The notes beneath the pieces are model-generated. The model did not search any database and had not been told where the DNA came from. It was given only the letters and a program-made list of their open reading frames with translations. This document shows positions 17,118 through 25,037 of a stretch of 64,000 nucleotides of DNA, piece after piece (within the stretch, counting starts at the first letter, position 1; each line of letters begins with the position of its first letter). The stretch is from Bacillota bacterium (GTDB lineage: Bacteria; Bacillota; Clostridia; DSM-8532), in the NCBI GenBank assembly GCA_023415825.1, contig JAEZJF010000021.1, positions 1-64,000 on the forward strand. The letters are read 5' to 3'. A program made the translations under genes and the position numbers.

Positions 17118-18899
17118 TCAGACCGCCTCCAAAAAACTATACTGAGCAGTATAAAGGTTATAATAGGCGCCTTTTTTAGCCATTAACTCATCATGGGTAC
17201 CCGCCTCAATTATCCGGCCCCTGTCAATATAGAAGATGAGGTCGGAATGCTTAATGGTGGACAGTCTGTGTGCAATAACAAAGGATGTCCGCCCCTCTAA
17301 AAGCTTCAGAAGGCCTTGTTGCAGCAGAATCTCAGTCTGGGTATCAATGCTGGAGGTAGCCTCATCCAAAATCAAAATACGCGGATCGGCAAGCAGTGAC
17401 CGGGCAAAAGAAATAAGCTGTCTTTGCCCGACAGAGAGCCTTGTCCCTCTTTCGTTAACCTCTGTCAGATAGCCGTCCTTAAGGTTTTCTATAAAGTCGT
17501 GGGCCCTAACTGCCTTAGCTGCGGCAATAACCTCTTCATCTGTAGCATCTAAGCGGCCATAGCGAATGTTATCCATGATGGTTCCTGAGAAAATGAACGT
17601 ATCCTGCAGCATAATGCCCATTTGCTTGCGTAAGGATTCCAAGGTGACTGTGCTGATGTCCACTCCGTCAATTTCGACTTTCCCGCTTTCAACATTATAA
17701 AAGCGGGTTAAGAGATTGACAATGGTTGTCTTTCCAGCACCTGTAGGACCCACAAGGGCAACTGTTTGGCCTTTTTCTATGGAAAAATTGATCTTTTCTA
17801 ATATGGGATACCCATCTTCATAAGAAAAGGTGACATCGGAAAACGTTACATGCCCTTGGATCTCTGGCATATTAACAGCTCCCGGCAGATTAGCTACCTT
17901 GGGTACCTCGTCAATGGTCTCAAAAATACGCTCCAAATAAGCCATGGAATTAATGAGGGCATTATAGAAGTTGCCTAAATTCATAATAGGCGTCCAAAAG
18001 CGCCAGATATAGCCCACAAAGGCAATAAGAACGCCTATGGTAGCCTCACCGCCCATCATGGAGACACCCACAATATAGACCAGTGAAATTCCCCATACAG
18101 AGATATTATCAATGATGGGCCACATAATGAAGAGCGCTCTGACATAGGCCATCCAGGTTTTTTTATACTCGGTCCCAAGCTCCTTGAAAATCCTAAAATT
18201 TTCTTCCTCCCGGGCAAAGGACTGGGTAACCTTAATTCCGCAGATGCTTTCATGAATATACGCATTGAGATTCGATTGCTTACGTGATACAGCCTGGGTT
18301 CTTCGCCTCTGGACGCCCTTTACCAAAAAGACAGCCAAAACTAATAGGGGCAACCCCACAAGGCTGACTAAAGTAAGCTTAATGTCAATGAATAGCATAT
18401 AGCCCACTATGACAAAAAGGGTAAAGAGGTCGGTGATCATGTTAATAAGACCATTGGAAAGAAGATCGCTCAATGAATTGACGTAATTGACCACCCTCAC
18501 CAGAATCTTGCCATGAGGTCGGGAGTCATAATATTCAAAGGGAAGCTTTTGAAGCTTGGTAAAGATATCGGACCGAATATCCCGAATGATACTTTGTCCC
18601 ACATCGGACATAAGCCGCAGCCTATATTTCAGGCAAACACCTGTTACCACTAAGGTCAAGAGGATCAAGAACGCCAGCAGCACAAGCCCGGCAACATTTT
18701 TCTGAGGGATGAAAACATCAATGCCGACACTTAAGAGGTAGGGCGATGATAAACCCACTACACTGGAGAGAAGCATAATGCCCACTGTAATGCCCATTTT
18801 CTTTCTATAGGGCTTTATATACTGCATGAGCCTCCTCATATGCTGCATGCTAAAGGGTGTATCCAATTCTTCATCAATATCATATTTGTTTCTGGCCAA
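17118..18899 (-). CDS. ABC exporter half-transporter, active-site subunit
   Basis: A 593-residue half-transporter with six membrane helices (about 35-310) and one ATPase domain. Walker A GPTGAGKTT is at 384-392 and Walker B ends in LDEA with the catalytic Glu at 513, but the signature motif is LSVGQ instead of LSGGQ. It pairs with the upstream half-transporter, whose catalytic Glu is Asp, so the defects of the two subunits fall in the same composite nucleotide site. This is the arrangement of heterodimeric multidrug exporters such as LmrCD, BmrCD and TM287/288. The start is TTG directly after the upstream TAA. Substrates are not predictable from sequence. Confidence 0.9.
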   Translation of the reverse strand: MARNKYDIDEELDTPFSMQHMRRLMQYIKPYRKKMGITVGIMLLSSVVGLSSPYLLSVGIDVFIPQKNVAGLVLLAFLILLTLVVTGVCLKYRLRLMSDVGQSIIRDIRSDIFTKLQKLPFEYYDSRPHGKILVRVVNYVNSLSDLLSNGLINMITDLFTLFVIVGYMLFIDIKLTLVSLVGLPLLVLAVFLVKGVQRRRTQAVSRKQSNLNAYIHESICGIKVTQSFAREEENFRIFKELGTEYKKTWMAYVRALFIMWPIIDNISVWGISLVYIVGVSMMGGEATIGVLIAFVGYIWRFWTPIMNLGNFYNALINSMAYLERIFETIDEVPKVANLPGAVNMPEIQGHVTFSDVTFSYEDGYPILEKINFSIEKGQTVALVGPTGAGKTTIVNLLTRFYNVESGKVEIDGVDISTVTLESLRKQMGIMLQDTFIFSGTIMDNIRYGRLDATDEEVIAAAKAVRAHDFIENLKDGYLTEVNERGTRLSVGQRQLISFARSLLADPRILILDEATSSIDTQTEILLQQGLLKLLEGRTSFVIAHRLSTIKHSDLIFYIDRGRIIEAGTHDELMAKKGAYYNLYTAQYSFLEAV

Positions 18900-20645
18900 T
18901 TAACCCACCCCCTTTTCAAGAACTTTGTCAAAATCACCGAACTGGTTTTGAAAGACGCTGTAATAGTAGCCTTTAAGGGCCAAAAGTTCCTCATGATTGC
19001 CCTGTTCAAGAATACGTCCGTCATCCAGAACCAGGATCATATCCGCATTTTTAACCGATGAGATGCGATGAGCGATGATAAAGGTTGTCTTGTCAAGATA
19101 AATGCTCCTAAGAGAGCTCTGTATTCTGTGTTCGGTTTCGGTGTCCACACTTGATGTGGTATCGTCTAAAATCAAAATGGAAGGGTCTTTCAGAAGAGCC
19201 CTGGCAAGAGCAATCCTCTGCTTTTGGCCTCCAGAAAGGCCTACACCCCTCTCACCTACTATCGTATCATATCCCTCCTGGAAGCTTGCGATAAACTCAT
19301 GGGCACCTGCCATACGTGCTGCCCATTGAATTTGTTCTTCGGTGGCTTGTGGAACCCCATAAGCAATATTACCTTCAATGGTGTCCGAAAACAAAAAGAT
19401 ATCCTGCATAGCTGTCGCAATATTTTCTCGTAACAGCTTAAGATCTATTTGACGAATATCAATACCGTCAATAAAAATGCAGCCTTCGGTGCAATCATAA
19501 AAACGGCAAATCAGATTCAGCAGGGTCGACTTACCTGCGCCTGTAGGCCCTATAACAGCAATGGTCTGACCGAGCTCAGCAGTAAAGCTGATATCATCAA
19601 GGACCTTTTCGTCGCCATAGCTAAAGCTCACATGCCGAAACTCAACCCGGCCCTTAAGGTGATCCTTGGAAACAGGTGCATCATCATTTGTGATCTGAGG
19701 CTCACTCTTTAAAAGGGATATGACCTTTTCTGCCGAAGCCGCAAATCTCTGAACATCGTTGATGAGCCATCCTACCATACGCATGGGATTATTCAAAGCC
19801 CATATAAAGCCATTGAAGGTAACCAGCTCACCCAAGGTCATGGAGCCTTCGATGACCAAAACTCCACCGATAAGTATCATCACCACCATAAGAGAGCTGG
19901 CCAAAGAATCTATAACCGGCAGATATTTACTCCATACATATGATGACTCTATATTTTTTTGACGATAGGCTTCATTTTCTCGTTCAAATTTCTCTATTTC
20001 ATAGGGCTCTTTTGCAAAAGCCCTGACCACGCGATTTCCGCTTATATTCTCTTGAACCACCGTGTTAAGCCTTGAAAACTGCTCACGGATTGAAAAAAAC
20101 GTGGGCTTGACTTCCTTTGATAAACGCACTGCAAAATAGCAGGTCAGAGGTGTTATGGCCAGCATGAAAACGGCCAGGCGAGCATTTACGATAAAAAGCA
20201 TGGTCACAGCAAAAAGGAATACAGCAGCATTCTCAAATACCATATAGATTACCCATGCGATAAAGTGCCGGATAGCATCCATATCACCGGTCATTTTAGC
20301 CATGATATCGCCGGTCCTATTCTTATTAAAAAAATCAAAATCCAGCGCTTGAATTTTTAAATAGATATCCTCACGGATCTTTTTGAAAATAGTCTGTGAA
20401 ATAATTTCAAAGACATTCTGGAAGCCGTATCGGATAATAGACTTTAATAAGGTACTTGCCATCATGATTCCAATAACGGTCCAAAGAAGCTCTTTTCTGG
20501 AAAGCTTAATGACCTCATCAACAATGATGCCTGTCATAAAGGGATTGACCATGGCAAGAGCTGAAGCCAAGAGGACCATCATAAGTCCCATCAGCATTTT
20601 TAAGCCATAGGGTCGAATGTAGCCCCAGATCCATCGAAAAGACAT
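18900..20645 (-). CDS. ABC exporter half-transporter, degenerate-site subunit
   Basis: A 581-residue half-transporter with six membrane helices in residues 15-310. Walker A GPTGAGKST is at 366-373, the signature LSGGQ at 470-474, and Walker B ends LILDDTT with Asp495 where active ATPases have Glu. The residue change marks it as the subunit whose own site hydrolyses ATP poorly in a heterodimeric exporter. It is the first gene of the six-gene operon running to 14761; the partner gene begins immediately after its stop codon. A likely sigma-A promoter is at 20710-20738. Confidence 0.9.
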   Translation of the reverse strand: MSFRWIWGYIRPYGLKMLMGLMMVLLASALAMVNPFMTGIIVDEVIKLSRKELLWTVIGIMMASTLLKSIIRYGFQNVFEIISQTIFKKIREDIYLKIQALDFDFFNKNRTGDIMAKMTGDMDAIRHFIAWVIYMVFENAAVFLFAVTMLFIVNARLAVFMLAITPLTCYFAVRLSKEVKPTFFSIREQFSRLNTVVQENISGNRVVRAFAKEPYEIEKFERENEAYRQKNIESSYVWSKYLPVIDSLASSLMVVMILIGGVLVIEGSMTLGELVTFNGFIWALNNPMRMVGWLINDVQRFAASAEKVISLLKSEPQITNDDAPVSKDHLKGRVEFRHVSFSYGDEKVLDDISFTAELGQTIAVIGPTGAGKSTLLNLICRFYDCTEGCIFIDGIDIRQIDLKLLRENIATAMQDIFLFSDTIEGNIAYGVPQATEEQIQWAARMAGAHEFIASFQEGYDTIVGERGVGLSGGQKQRIALARALLKDPSILILDDTTSSVDTETEHRIQSSLRSIYLDKTTFIIAHRISSVKNADMILVLDDGRILEQGNHEELLALKGYYYSVFQNQFGDFDKVLEKGVG

Positions 20646-20709
20646 AGCTATTCCACCTTGAATGTTGATAGTTTGGCTAAAGACAGCTTAATCCAAATTT
20701 TGCATATTA

Positions 20710-20738
20710 TCAATACCATTTTCTTAATATCTTTTCAA
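20710..20738 (-). promoter_or_regulatory. Possible promoter of exporter operon
   Basis: On the minus strand TTGAAA (20733-20738), 17-base spacer, TATTGA (20710-20715). The -10 is weak. No clear operator palindrome was seen. Confidence 0.4.
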
Positions 20739-20851
20739 AAAAAGCTTGATATTTTTTGGGCAATTTTTATTCCAGTAATTTTCATTTGCTCTCTAGATGC
20801 TATTTATGTTACCTTTATATAGAGATATTACATTTTTGGGGGGTCAATACA

Positions 20852-21136
20852 TTGAACGAGAGAAATAGCACAAGTAAGCTTCGTGCTATAATGGATATTG
20901 CAACGAAGAAATTCATCGGCCTAAATAAAGGGAGTAAGCTTCTGCTGAAGATCAGTGCCTTCGCATTTTTGGCATTTCTCCTTGTTGCTTTGGCTCTTTC
21001 TGTATTGTTTATGACAAACCTTGTCCAATTTAATGGACAGATCCAGATGATCCAGTGGATCGTACTTTATTCTTTCAGGTTTTGGGTTATGCTGGTCTTT
21101 GGTGCAATTATTATGGATATCATGATTAAGCGATAA
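20852..21136 (+). CDS. Small two-helix membrane protein
   Basis: A 94-residue hypothetical protein with two predicted membrane helices (about residues 33-56 and 70-90) and basic ends. I do not recognise a family. The start TTG 20852 is preferred because GGGGGG (20838-20843) lies in front of it; an ATG at 20756 is open but would add a Cys/Tyr-rich stretch with no ribosome site. It is the only plus-strand gene between the divergent exporter operon and the convergent DUF3048 gene, and might be regulated from the shared upstream region. Function unknown. Confidence 0.55.
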   Translation: MNERNSTSKLRAIMDIATKKFIGLNKGSKLLLKISAFAFLAFLLVALALSVLFMTNLVQFNGQIQMIQWIVLYSFRFWVMLVFGAIIMDIMIKR

Positions 21137-21156
21137 TATCAATAAACGCTTCCAAA

Positions 21157-21183
21157 GAAAAAAGGACTGTTAAATCCAGTCCT
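21157..21183 (-). terminator. Terminator of DUF3048 gene
   Basis: Stem AGGACTG / CAGTCCT with a 7-base loop; on the minus strand it is followed by TTTTTT. It lies 29 bases past the DUF3048 stop and also 20 bases past the plus-strand stop at 21136. Confidence 0.8.
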
Positions 21184-21211
21184 CCTTACATATATGGTTT
21201 TTTAGGATAGT

Positions 21212-22270
21212 TTATTGAATCTTGACATTTTTGAGATCTGGCACAATCTCAATCCAGGTCTGACCCCTGTTGAGGACAATAGGCTTGCCATCCTCAGTGG
21301 TATAGGAAGTTTGTGCATCCCTGGCCTTTTTTGACCATTGAATGGGGATAACCTTACCACCTGTTATATAGTATCCCTTGCCAGAGCCGATGTTTTTAAG
21401 ATTTCGCCTGCCCTCGGGATCTTTCTCGATAAGCGGAGAGGCAATCTCCTGAACAATAATATTAGCAGCCTTTACCTGTCCTTCAGTATTTCGTTCAATA
21501 TGGGGCTTCCCCATCCTCATTCTGTCATAAACGCCTGCTTCTTCGTTATAGATAAAGCCACAGGTGCTACCGCTTGAAGCAAACTTAATAAAAATGTCCA
21601 CGGCTTTTTGTTCCGTTTCAGGTATCACCAAATTGTCGTGGTACTGAAAGGGAAATGGCTTCTGAGGCTCAGTCCGATACTTCAGACGAGTAATCTGCTC
21701 TTTAATCCGATCCTTGGAGGTATAGGTATCCTGCCAGTTCTTTATATCCTTGGTTAGATCCCAAAAGGCATCGCCATTAGCTAAACCATTGATTGTCTGT
21801 ATTTTCAGCTTCACAATATCCTTCTTGGCGTACTCGCTGCCTCCCACATGGGTATAAACAGCATCATACTCCATGGCGTAGTCCAAAAAATAATGCCTTG
21901 AGCTTCGAACAGGCCCCACCATTTCAGGCATTGTCCCCCAAAAGAAAGCCATATAGCGAGTTATATTGTATTCAACCAGCATCTCATAGACAATTTGAGC
22001 CTGGCTGATTCCGCCCTGAGGAAGAACCTTATCCCCCTGATTGTCTATCATGACCGCAACCGGTCTTACAGAAGAATCAGGAACAACAAAGTCATGGCCA
22101 TAGGGCGGTTCCTCTGTAGGAACCGGCTCTTCAGGCTTTGGTGAATCAGTGGGAGCAGTCGTCACAGGTGTTTCTGTAGTTGTCGAGACCTGTTCCGGCT
22201 TTGATCCGCAAGAGGTTGCCAGAACAAGTACCATTGACAAAGAAAGCATAAGAATAGTCTTCTTAAGCAT
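21212..22270 (-). CDS. DUF3048 (YerB-like) lipoprotein
   Basis: A 352-residue lipoprotein of the DUF3048 family, attached to the outer face of the membrane. The signal ends in the lipobox LATSC, followed by a Ser/Thr/Pro/Glu-rich linker (to about residue 55) and the DUF3048 core: RPVAVMIDNQ, the QAQIVYEMLVE...TRYMAFF segment, VGPVRSSRHYFLDYAMEYDA and VHVGGS-like YTHVGGSEYA. The C-terminal half shows the second family domain (YYITGGKVIPIQWSK, GQTWIEIVP). YerB-like proteins are uncharacterised cell-envelope proteins. The start at 22270 has GAGGTGA about 11 bases before it; a GTG at 22285 is an alternative. Confidence 0.85.
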   Translation of the reverse strand: MLKKTILMLSLSMVLVLATSCGSKPEQVSTTTETPVTTAPTDSPKPEEPVPTEEPPYGHDFVVPDSSVRPVAVMIDNQGDKVLPQGGISQAQIVYEMLVEYNITRYMAFFWGTMPEMVGPVRSSRHYFLDYAMEYDAVYTHVGGSEYAKKDIVKLKIQTINGLANGDAFWDLTKDIKNWQDTYTSKDRIKEQITRLKYRTEPQKPFPFQYHDNLVIPETEQKAVDIFIKFASSGSTCGFIYNEEAGVYDRMRMGKPHIERNTEGQVKAANIIVQEIASPLIEKDPEGRRNLKNIGSGKGYYITGGKVIPIQWSKKARDAQTSYTTEDGKPIVLNRGQTWIEIVPDLKNVKIQ

Positions 22271-22308
22271 AGTCTTGACGCTCACCTCATTCTCATAGGT
22301 ATAGGGAT

Positions 22309-22372
22309 GATCGAAATTAAACTTCCGATCAATCTTCCGGTAAAAGCTGAAGAAACGGAAGTTCTATTTCGA
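22309..22372. other. Imperfect long hairpin with alternative pairing
   Basis: ATCGAAAT (22309-22316) pairs with ATTTCGAT (22365-22372) and AACTTCCG (22319-22326) with CGGAAGTT (22355-22362), making a 16-bp interrupted stem. A second CTTCCG (22333-22338) can pair with the same CGGAAG (22355-22360). No T-run follows on either strand, so it is not an ordinary terminator. Confidence 0.6.
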
Positions 22373-22398
22373 TTGCTCCTCAAATGAGTGATTATGCT

Positions 22399-22713
22399 CT
22401 ATTCAAGCTCATCCTCGTCATCTTCTTCGTCAATCTGCTCTTGGAAGGCTTCGAAAGCTTTTTCGAGCTCTTCTTCATCTTCTACGGGAACAAGATACTC
22501 TTCGTCGCCACTCTTCTCAATCTTCATGATAATGACTTCAGAGCCGCATTCCTCATCGTCACAGCCGCAGGAATCACAGCCGCAGCCGTCCCCGTCGACA
22601 GGAAGCAGTACAACATATTCGTTGTCATCTACTAATACTGTGTCAAGATACTCACATTTGATGGAATCTCCATCTTCTCCGGTTAATTCGATGATTTCAT
22701 TTTCGTAATCCAT
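22399..22713 (-). CDS. DUF1292 (YrzB-like) protein with Cys-rich insert
   Basis: A 104-residue acidic protein of the DUF1292 family. The family normally follows ruvX and the ireB homologue in Firmicutes, and here it is directly downstream of ruvX. Conserved strands are NEIIELTGEDG, CEYLDTVLVDDNEYVVLLPVD and the C-terminal DEEYLVPVEDEEELEKAFEAF, ending in a strongly acidic tail. Between them lies GCGCDSCGCDDEECG, a six-Cys loop not usual in this family and possibly metal-binding. The start at 22713 is supported by AAAGGAG; an earlier in-frame ATG at 22740 would overlap the intergenic sequence after ruvX. Function unknown. Confidence 0.8.
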   Translation of the reverse strand: MDYENEIIELTGEDGDSIKCEYLDTVLVDDNEYVVLLPVDGDGCGCDSCGCDDEECGSEVIIMKIEKSGDEEYLVPVEDEEELEKAFEAFQEQIDEEDDEDELE

Positions 22714-22746
22714 CGTTTTTCTCCTTTCAGTCTTTTCCAAGGTTCC

Positions 22747-23163
22747 TTATCTTTTTGAATCCAAGTAACCTTGAAGAATAAAGGCAGCCGCCATTTGGTC
22801 GATCCTGCCCTTTTGATTTCTCGCACTAATACCCATATCGTGCATGGCTCGTTGTGCCATAACGGTGGTTAGCCTTTCGTCCCAGGATATAATATCGGTC
22901 TGAGGCAATTCATGTTCCAAAAGCTTCATGAAATCTCTGGTTTTTAATTCCCGTTCCCCAACCGACCCATCCATATTGCGAGGAAGTCCCACCACTATGG
23001 CTTTGCATTCCATGGTGTCAACAAGCTCGCGTATCCGCTGGATAGGCTTTTGGATATCGTTTTTCCATTTTATTGTTTCCAGCATTTGTGCCGTCAATCC
23101 CAACGGATCACTCACTGCGACGCCAATTCTGACATCACCATAGTCGATACATAATATGCGCAT
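22747..23163 (-). CDS. ruvX: Holliday junction resolvase-like RuvX (YqgF)
   Basis: A 138-residue RNase H-fold nuclease. YqgF proteins have been implicated in resolving recombination intermediates and in pre-16S rRNA 5'-end maturation. The first acidic residue is in ILCIDYGDVRIGVAVSD, the second in VVGLPRNMDGS, and the C-terminal active-site Asp in DERLTT...KGRIDQMAAAFILQGYLD. All conserved positions look intact. The start at 23163 fits the family start (MRILCIDYG); a TTG/ATG further out at 23175 adds four residues. It precedes the DUF1292 gene by 33 bases, a common Firmicute pairing. Confidence 0.92.
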   Translation of the reverse strand: MRILCIDYGDVRIGVAVSDPLGLTAQMLETIKWKNDIQKPIQRIRELVDTMECKAIVVGLPRNMDGSVGERELKTRDFMKLLEHELPQTDIISWDERLTTVMAQRAMHDMGISARNQKGRIDQMAAAFILQGYLDSKR

Positions 23164-23196
23164 AAAATGCTCCATTTATAGCTTTTTTTTTAATGA

Positions 23197-23223
23197 CAAA
23201 AAGCAGGGATTGGTAATCCCTGC
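23197..23223 (-). terminator. Terminator of gpmI
   Basis: Perfect 9-bp stem GCAGGGATT / AATCCCTGC with a 3-base loop, followed on the minus strand by TTTTTG. Ends the pgk-tpiA-gpmI transcript before ruvX. Confidence 0.85.
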
Positions 23224-23258
23224 CTCAATCATAACCCATCTTTTTTTAAAAATCAAGA

Positions 23259-24896
23259 CTACAGAATCTCGATCATGGTCTTTTCCCAGATATCCGGCGC
23301 TTCGTAACCTAACAGATTAACAACGGTAGAAGCGATGTTGGCAAGCCCGAAATCACCCTCAGCAAGGCGATATTTCCCAGCATTCTCAGCATCATAAATG
23401 ATAAAAGGAACCTTGTTTAGTGTATGACTGGTCTTAGCCTTAAACCCTCCGGCGGAATTGGTCTTGGCCTTCCCTGTCTTCTTATCCACTTCATACATCT
23501 CATCAGCGTTACCGTGATCGGCTGTGATAATCATCATGCCACCCAGCTTTTTAATAACGGGAAGAAGCCTACCGATACAAAGATCAACCGTCTCAACTGC
23601 AATTTTTGCCGCTTGATAATTTCCTGTATGACCCACCATATCACCATTGGCAAAATTGAGTCGTGCAAATTTGTAATTGCCTGTCTTAAGTAGCTCAATC
23701 ATCTTATCGGTAATCTCAGCGGCTTTCATCCAGGGTCTTTGCTCAAAGGGGATGATATCTGAAGGAATCTCCACATAAGTCTCCAAAATCTCATCAAATT
23801 TACCGGAGTTGTTGCCATTCCAGAAATAGGTCACATGACCGAATTTCTGAGTTTCCGCAATAGCAAGCTGACTTACTCCTGTCTTGGCCAGATATTCGCC
23901 CATGGTGTTCTTAATTGAAGGAGGGTTAACCAGATAACGATTGGGAATATGGAGGTCTCCATCATATTCCAGCATGCCGGCATAGGTCACCTGGGGCCAT
24001 CTCTTCCGGTCAAAGCGGCTAAAATCAGCATCCTGGAATGCCCGGGTAATTTCAATGGCGCGATCACCACGGAAGTTAAAGAAAACAACACTGTCTCCGT
24101 CATTAATAGTGCCTACAGGCTTGCCATTTTCTCCAATTACAAAAGCAGGAAGATCCTGGTCAATAGCATTGGTTTCTTTTCTCAAGGTTTCAATAGCTTC
24201 CTGCGCTGAACCAAATAGACGGCCTTCACCCAACACATGGGTGTACCATCCGCGTTCAACCATACTCCAATTGGCCTCGTAGCGATCCATGGTAATGAAC
24301 ATGCGTCCGCCGCCACTTGCTATCTTAATGTCAAAGCTCTCATCTCTGAGCTCATCCAGGAAGGCTTCAAAGGGAAGAACATATTCAAGGGCCGAAGTTT
24401 CACCAACATCCCGACCATCGAGGAGAATATGCACCCGAACCGTTTTGACACCTTCATTCTTGGCCTGACGTATCATGGCTTTCAGGTGATCCATATGTGA
24501 ATGTACATTGCCATCACTGAACAATCCTATAAAATGAAGTGTGGAAGCTCTAGCGATGCAATTCTGCCGGATCTCTCCCCAACCTTTTCCTTGGAACATG
24601 GTTCCAGTTTCAATGGCTTCTGTTACAAGCTTTGCACCTTGAGCAAATACTTGCCCGGCACCAATGGCATTATGTCCGACCTCGGAATTACCCATGTCGT
24701 CATCACTGGGAAGGCCTACAGCCTTTCCATGAGCTTTTAAGAGAGTATTGGGGCATTCTTTCATCAGTCTGTCCAAATAGGGCTTATAGGCATCGTTTAC
24801 CGCATTACCTACGGTTTCTTCTGTAATGCCTACTCCATCCATTACCACAAGTAGGATGGGACCCTCACAGGGGCTATAACCATTCTTTTTAAGCAT
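23259..24896 (-). CDS. gpmI: Phosphoglycerate mutase, cofactor-independent (long form)
   Basis: A 545-residue metal-dependent mutase converting 3-phosphoglycerate to 2-phosphoglycerate. The catalytic Ser is in DDDMGNSEVGHNAIGAG; the first metal Asp is in LLVVMDGVG; the second metal cluster is ITADHGNADEMYE and the late His in KTSHTLNKVP. It is about 35 residues longer than Bacillus GpmI (about 511). Its VGLPSDDDMGNSEVGHN wording, in place of the usual VGLPxGQMGNSEVGH, resembles the plant and protist type found sporadically in bacteria. It is the last glycolytic gene of the cluster, 141 bases after tpiA, with a GC-rich hairpin in between. Confidence 0.93.
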   Translation of the reverse strand: MLKKNGYSPCEGPILLVVMDGVGITEETVGNAVNDAYKPYLDRLMKECPNTLLKAHGKAVGLPSDDDMGNSEVGHNAIGAGQVFAQGAKLVTEAIETGTMFQGKGWGEIRQNCIARASTLHFIGLFSDGNVHSHMDHLKAMIRQAKNEGVKTVRVHILLDGRDVGETSALEYVLPFEAFLDELRDESFDIKIASGGGRMFITMDRYEANWSMVERGWYTHVLGEGRLFGSAQEAIETLRKETNAIDQDLPAFVIGENGKPVGTINDGDSVVFFNFRGDRAIEITRAFQDADFSRFDRKRWPQVTYAGMLEYDGDLHIPNRYLVNPPSIKNTMGEYLAKTGVSQLAIAETQKFGHVTYFWNGNNSGKFDEILETYVEIPSDIIPFEQRPWMKAAEITDKMIELLKTGNYKFARLNFANGDMVGHTGNYQAAKIAVETVDLCIGRLLPVIKKLGGMMIITADHGNADEMYEVDKKTGKAKTNSAGGFKAKTSHTLNKVPFIIYDAENAGKYRLAEGDFGLANIASTVVNLLGYEAPDIWEKTMIEIL

Positions 24897-24987
24897 ATTT
24901 TCATCTTACCTTTCTATAAGCTTTACGAAGTAAAGCAGGTGCGATCATATGGCAGGTATTTGTGTAGCAAACACCGTTATGCGCAAA

Positions 24988-25018
24988 GCCCTCCGGAGCT
25001 TATATGAAGCCGGAGGGC
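24988..25018. other. Hairpin between tpiA and gpmI
   Basis: A 9-bp perfect GC-rich stem (GCCCTCCGG / CCGGAGGGC) with a 13-base loop. On the minus strand only TTTGC follows, so termination would be weak; it may be a processing or mRNA-stability element that sets the ratio of the two enzymes. Confidence 0.6.
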
Positions 25019-25037
25019 AAAGCACTACAAATAATGT

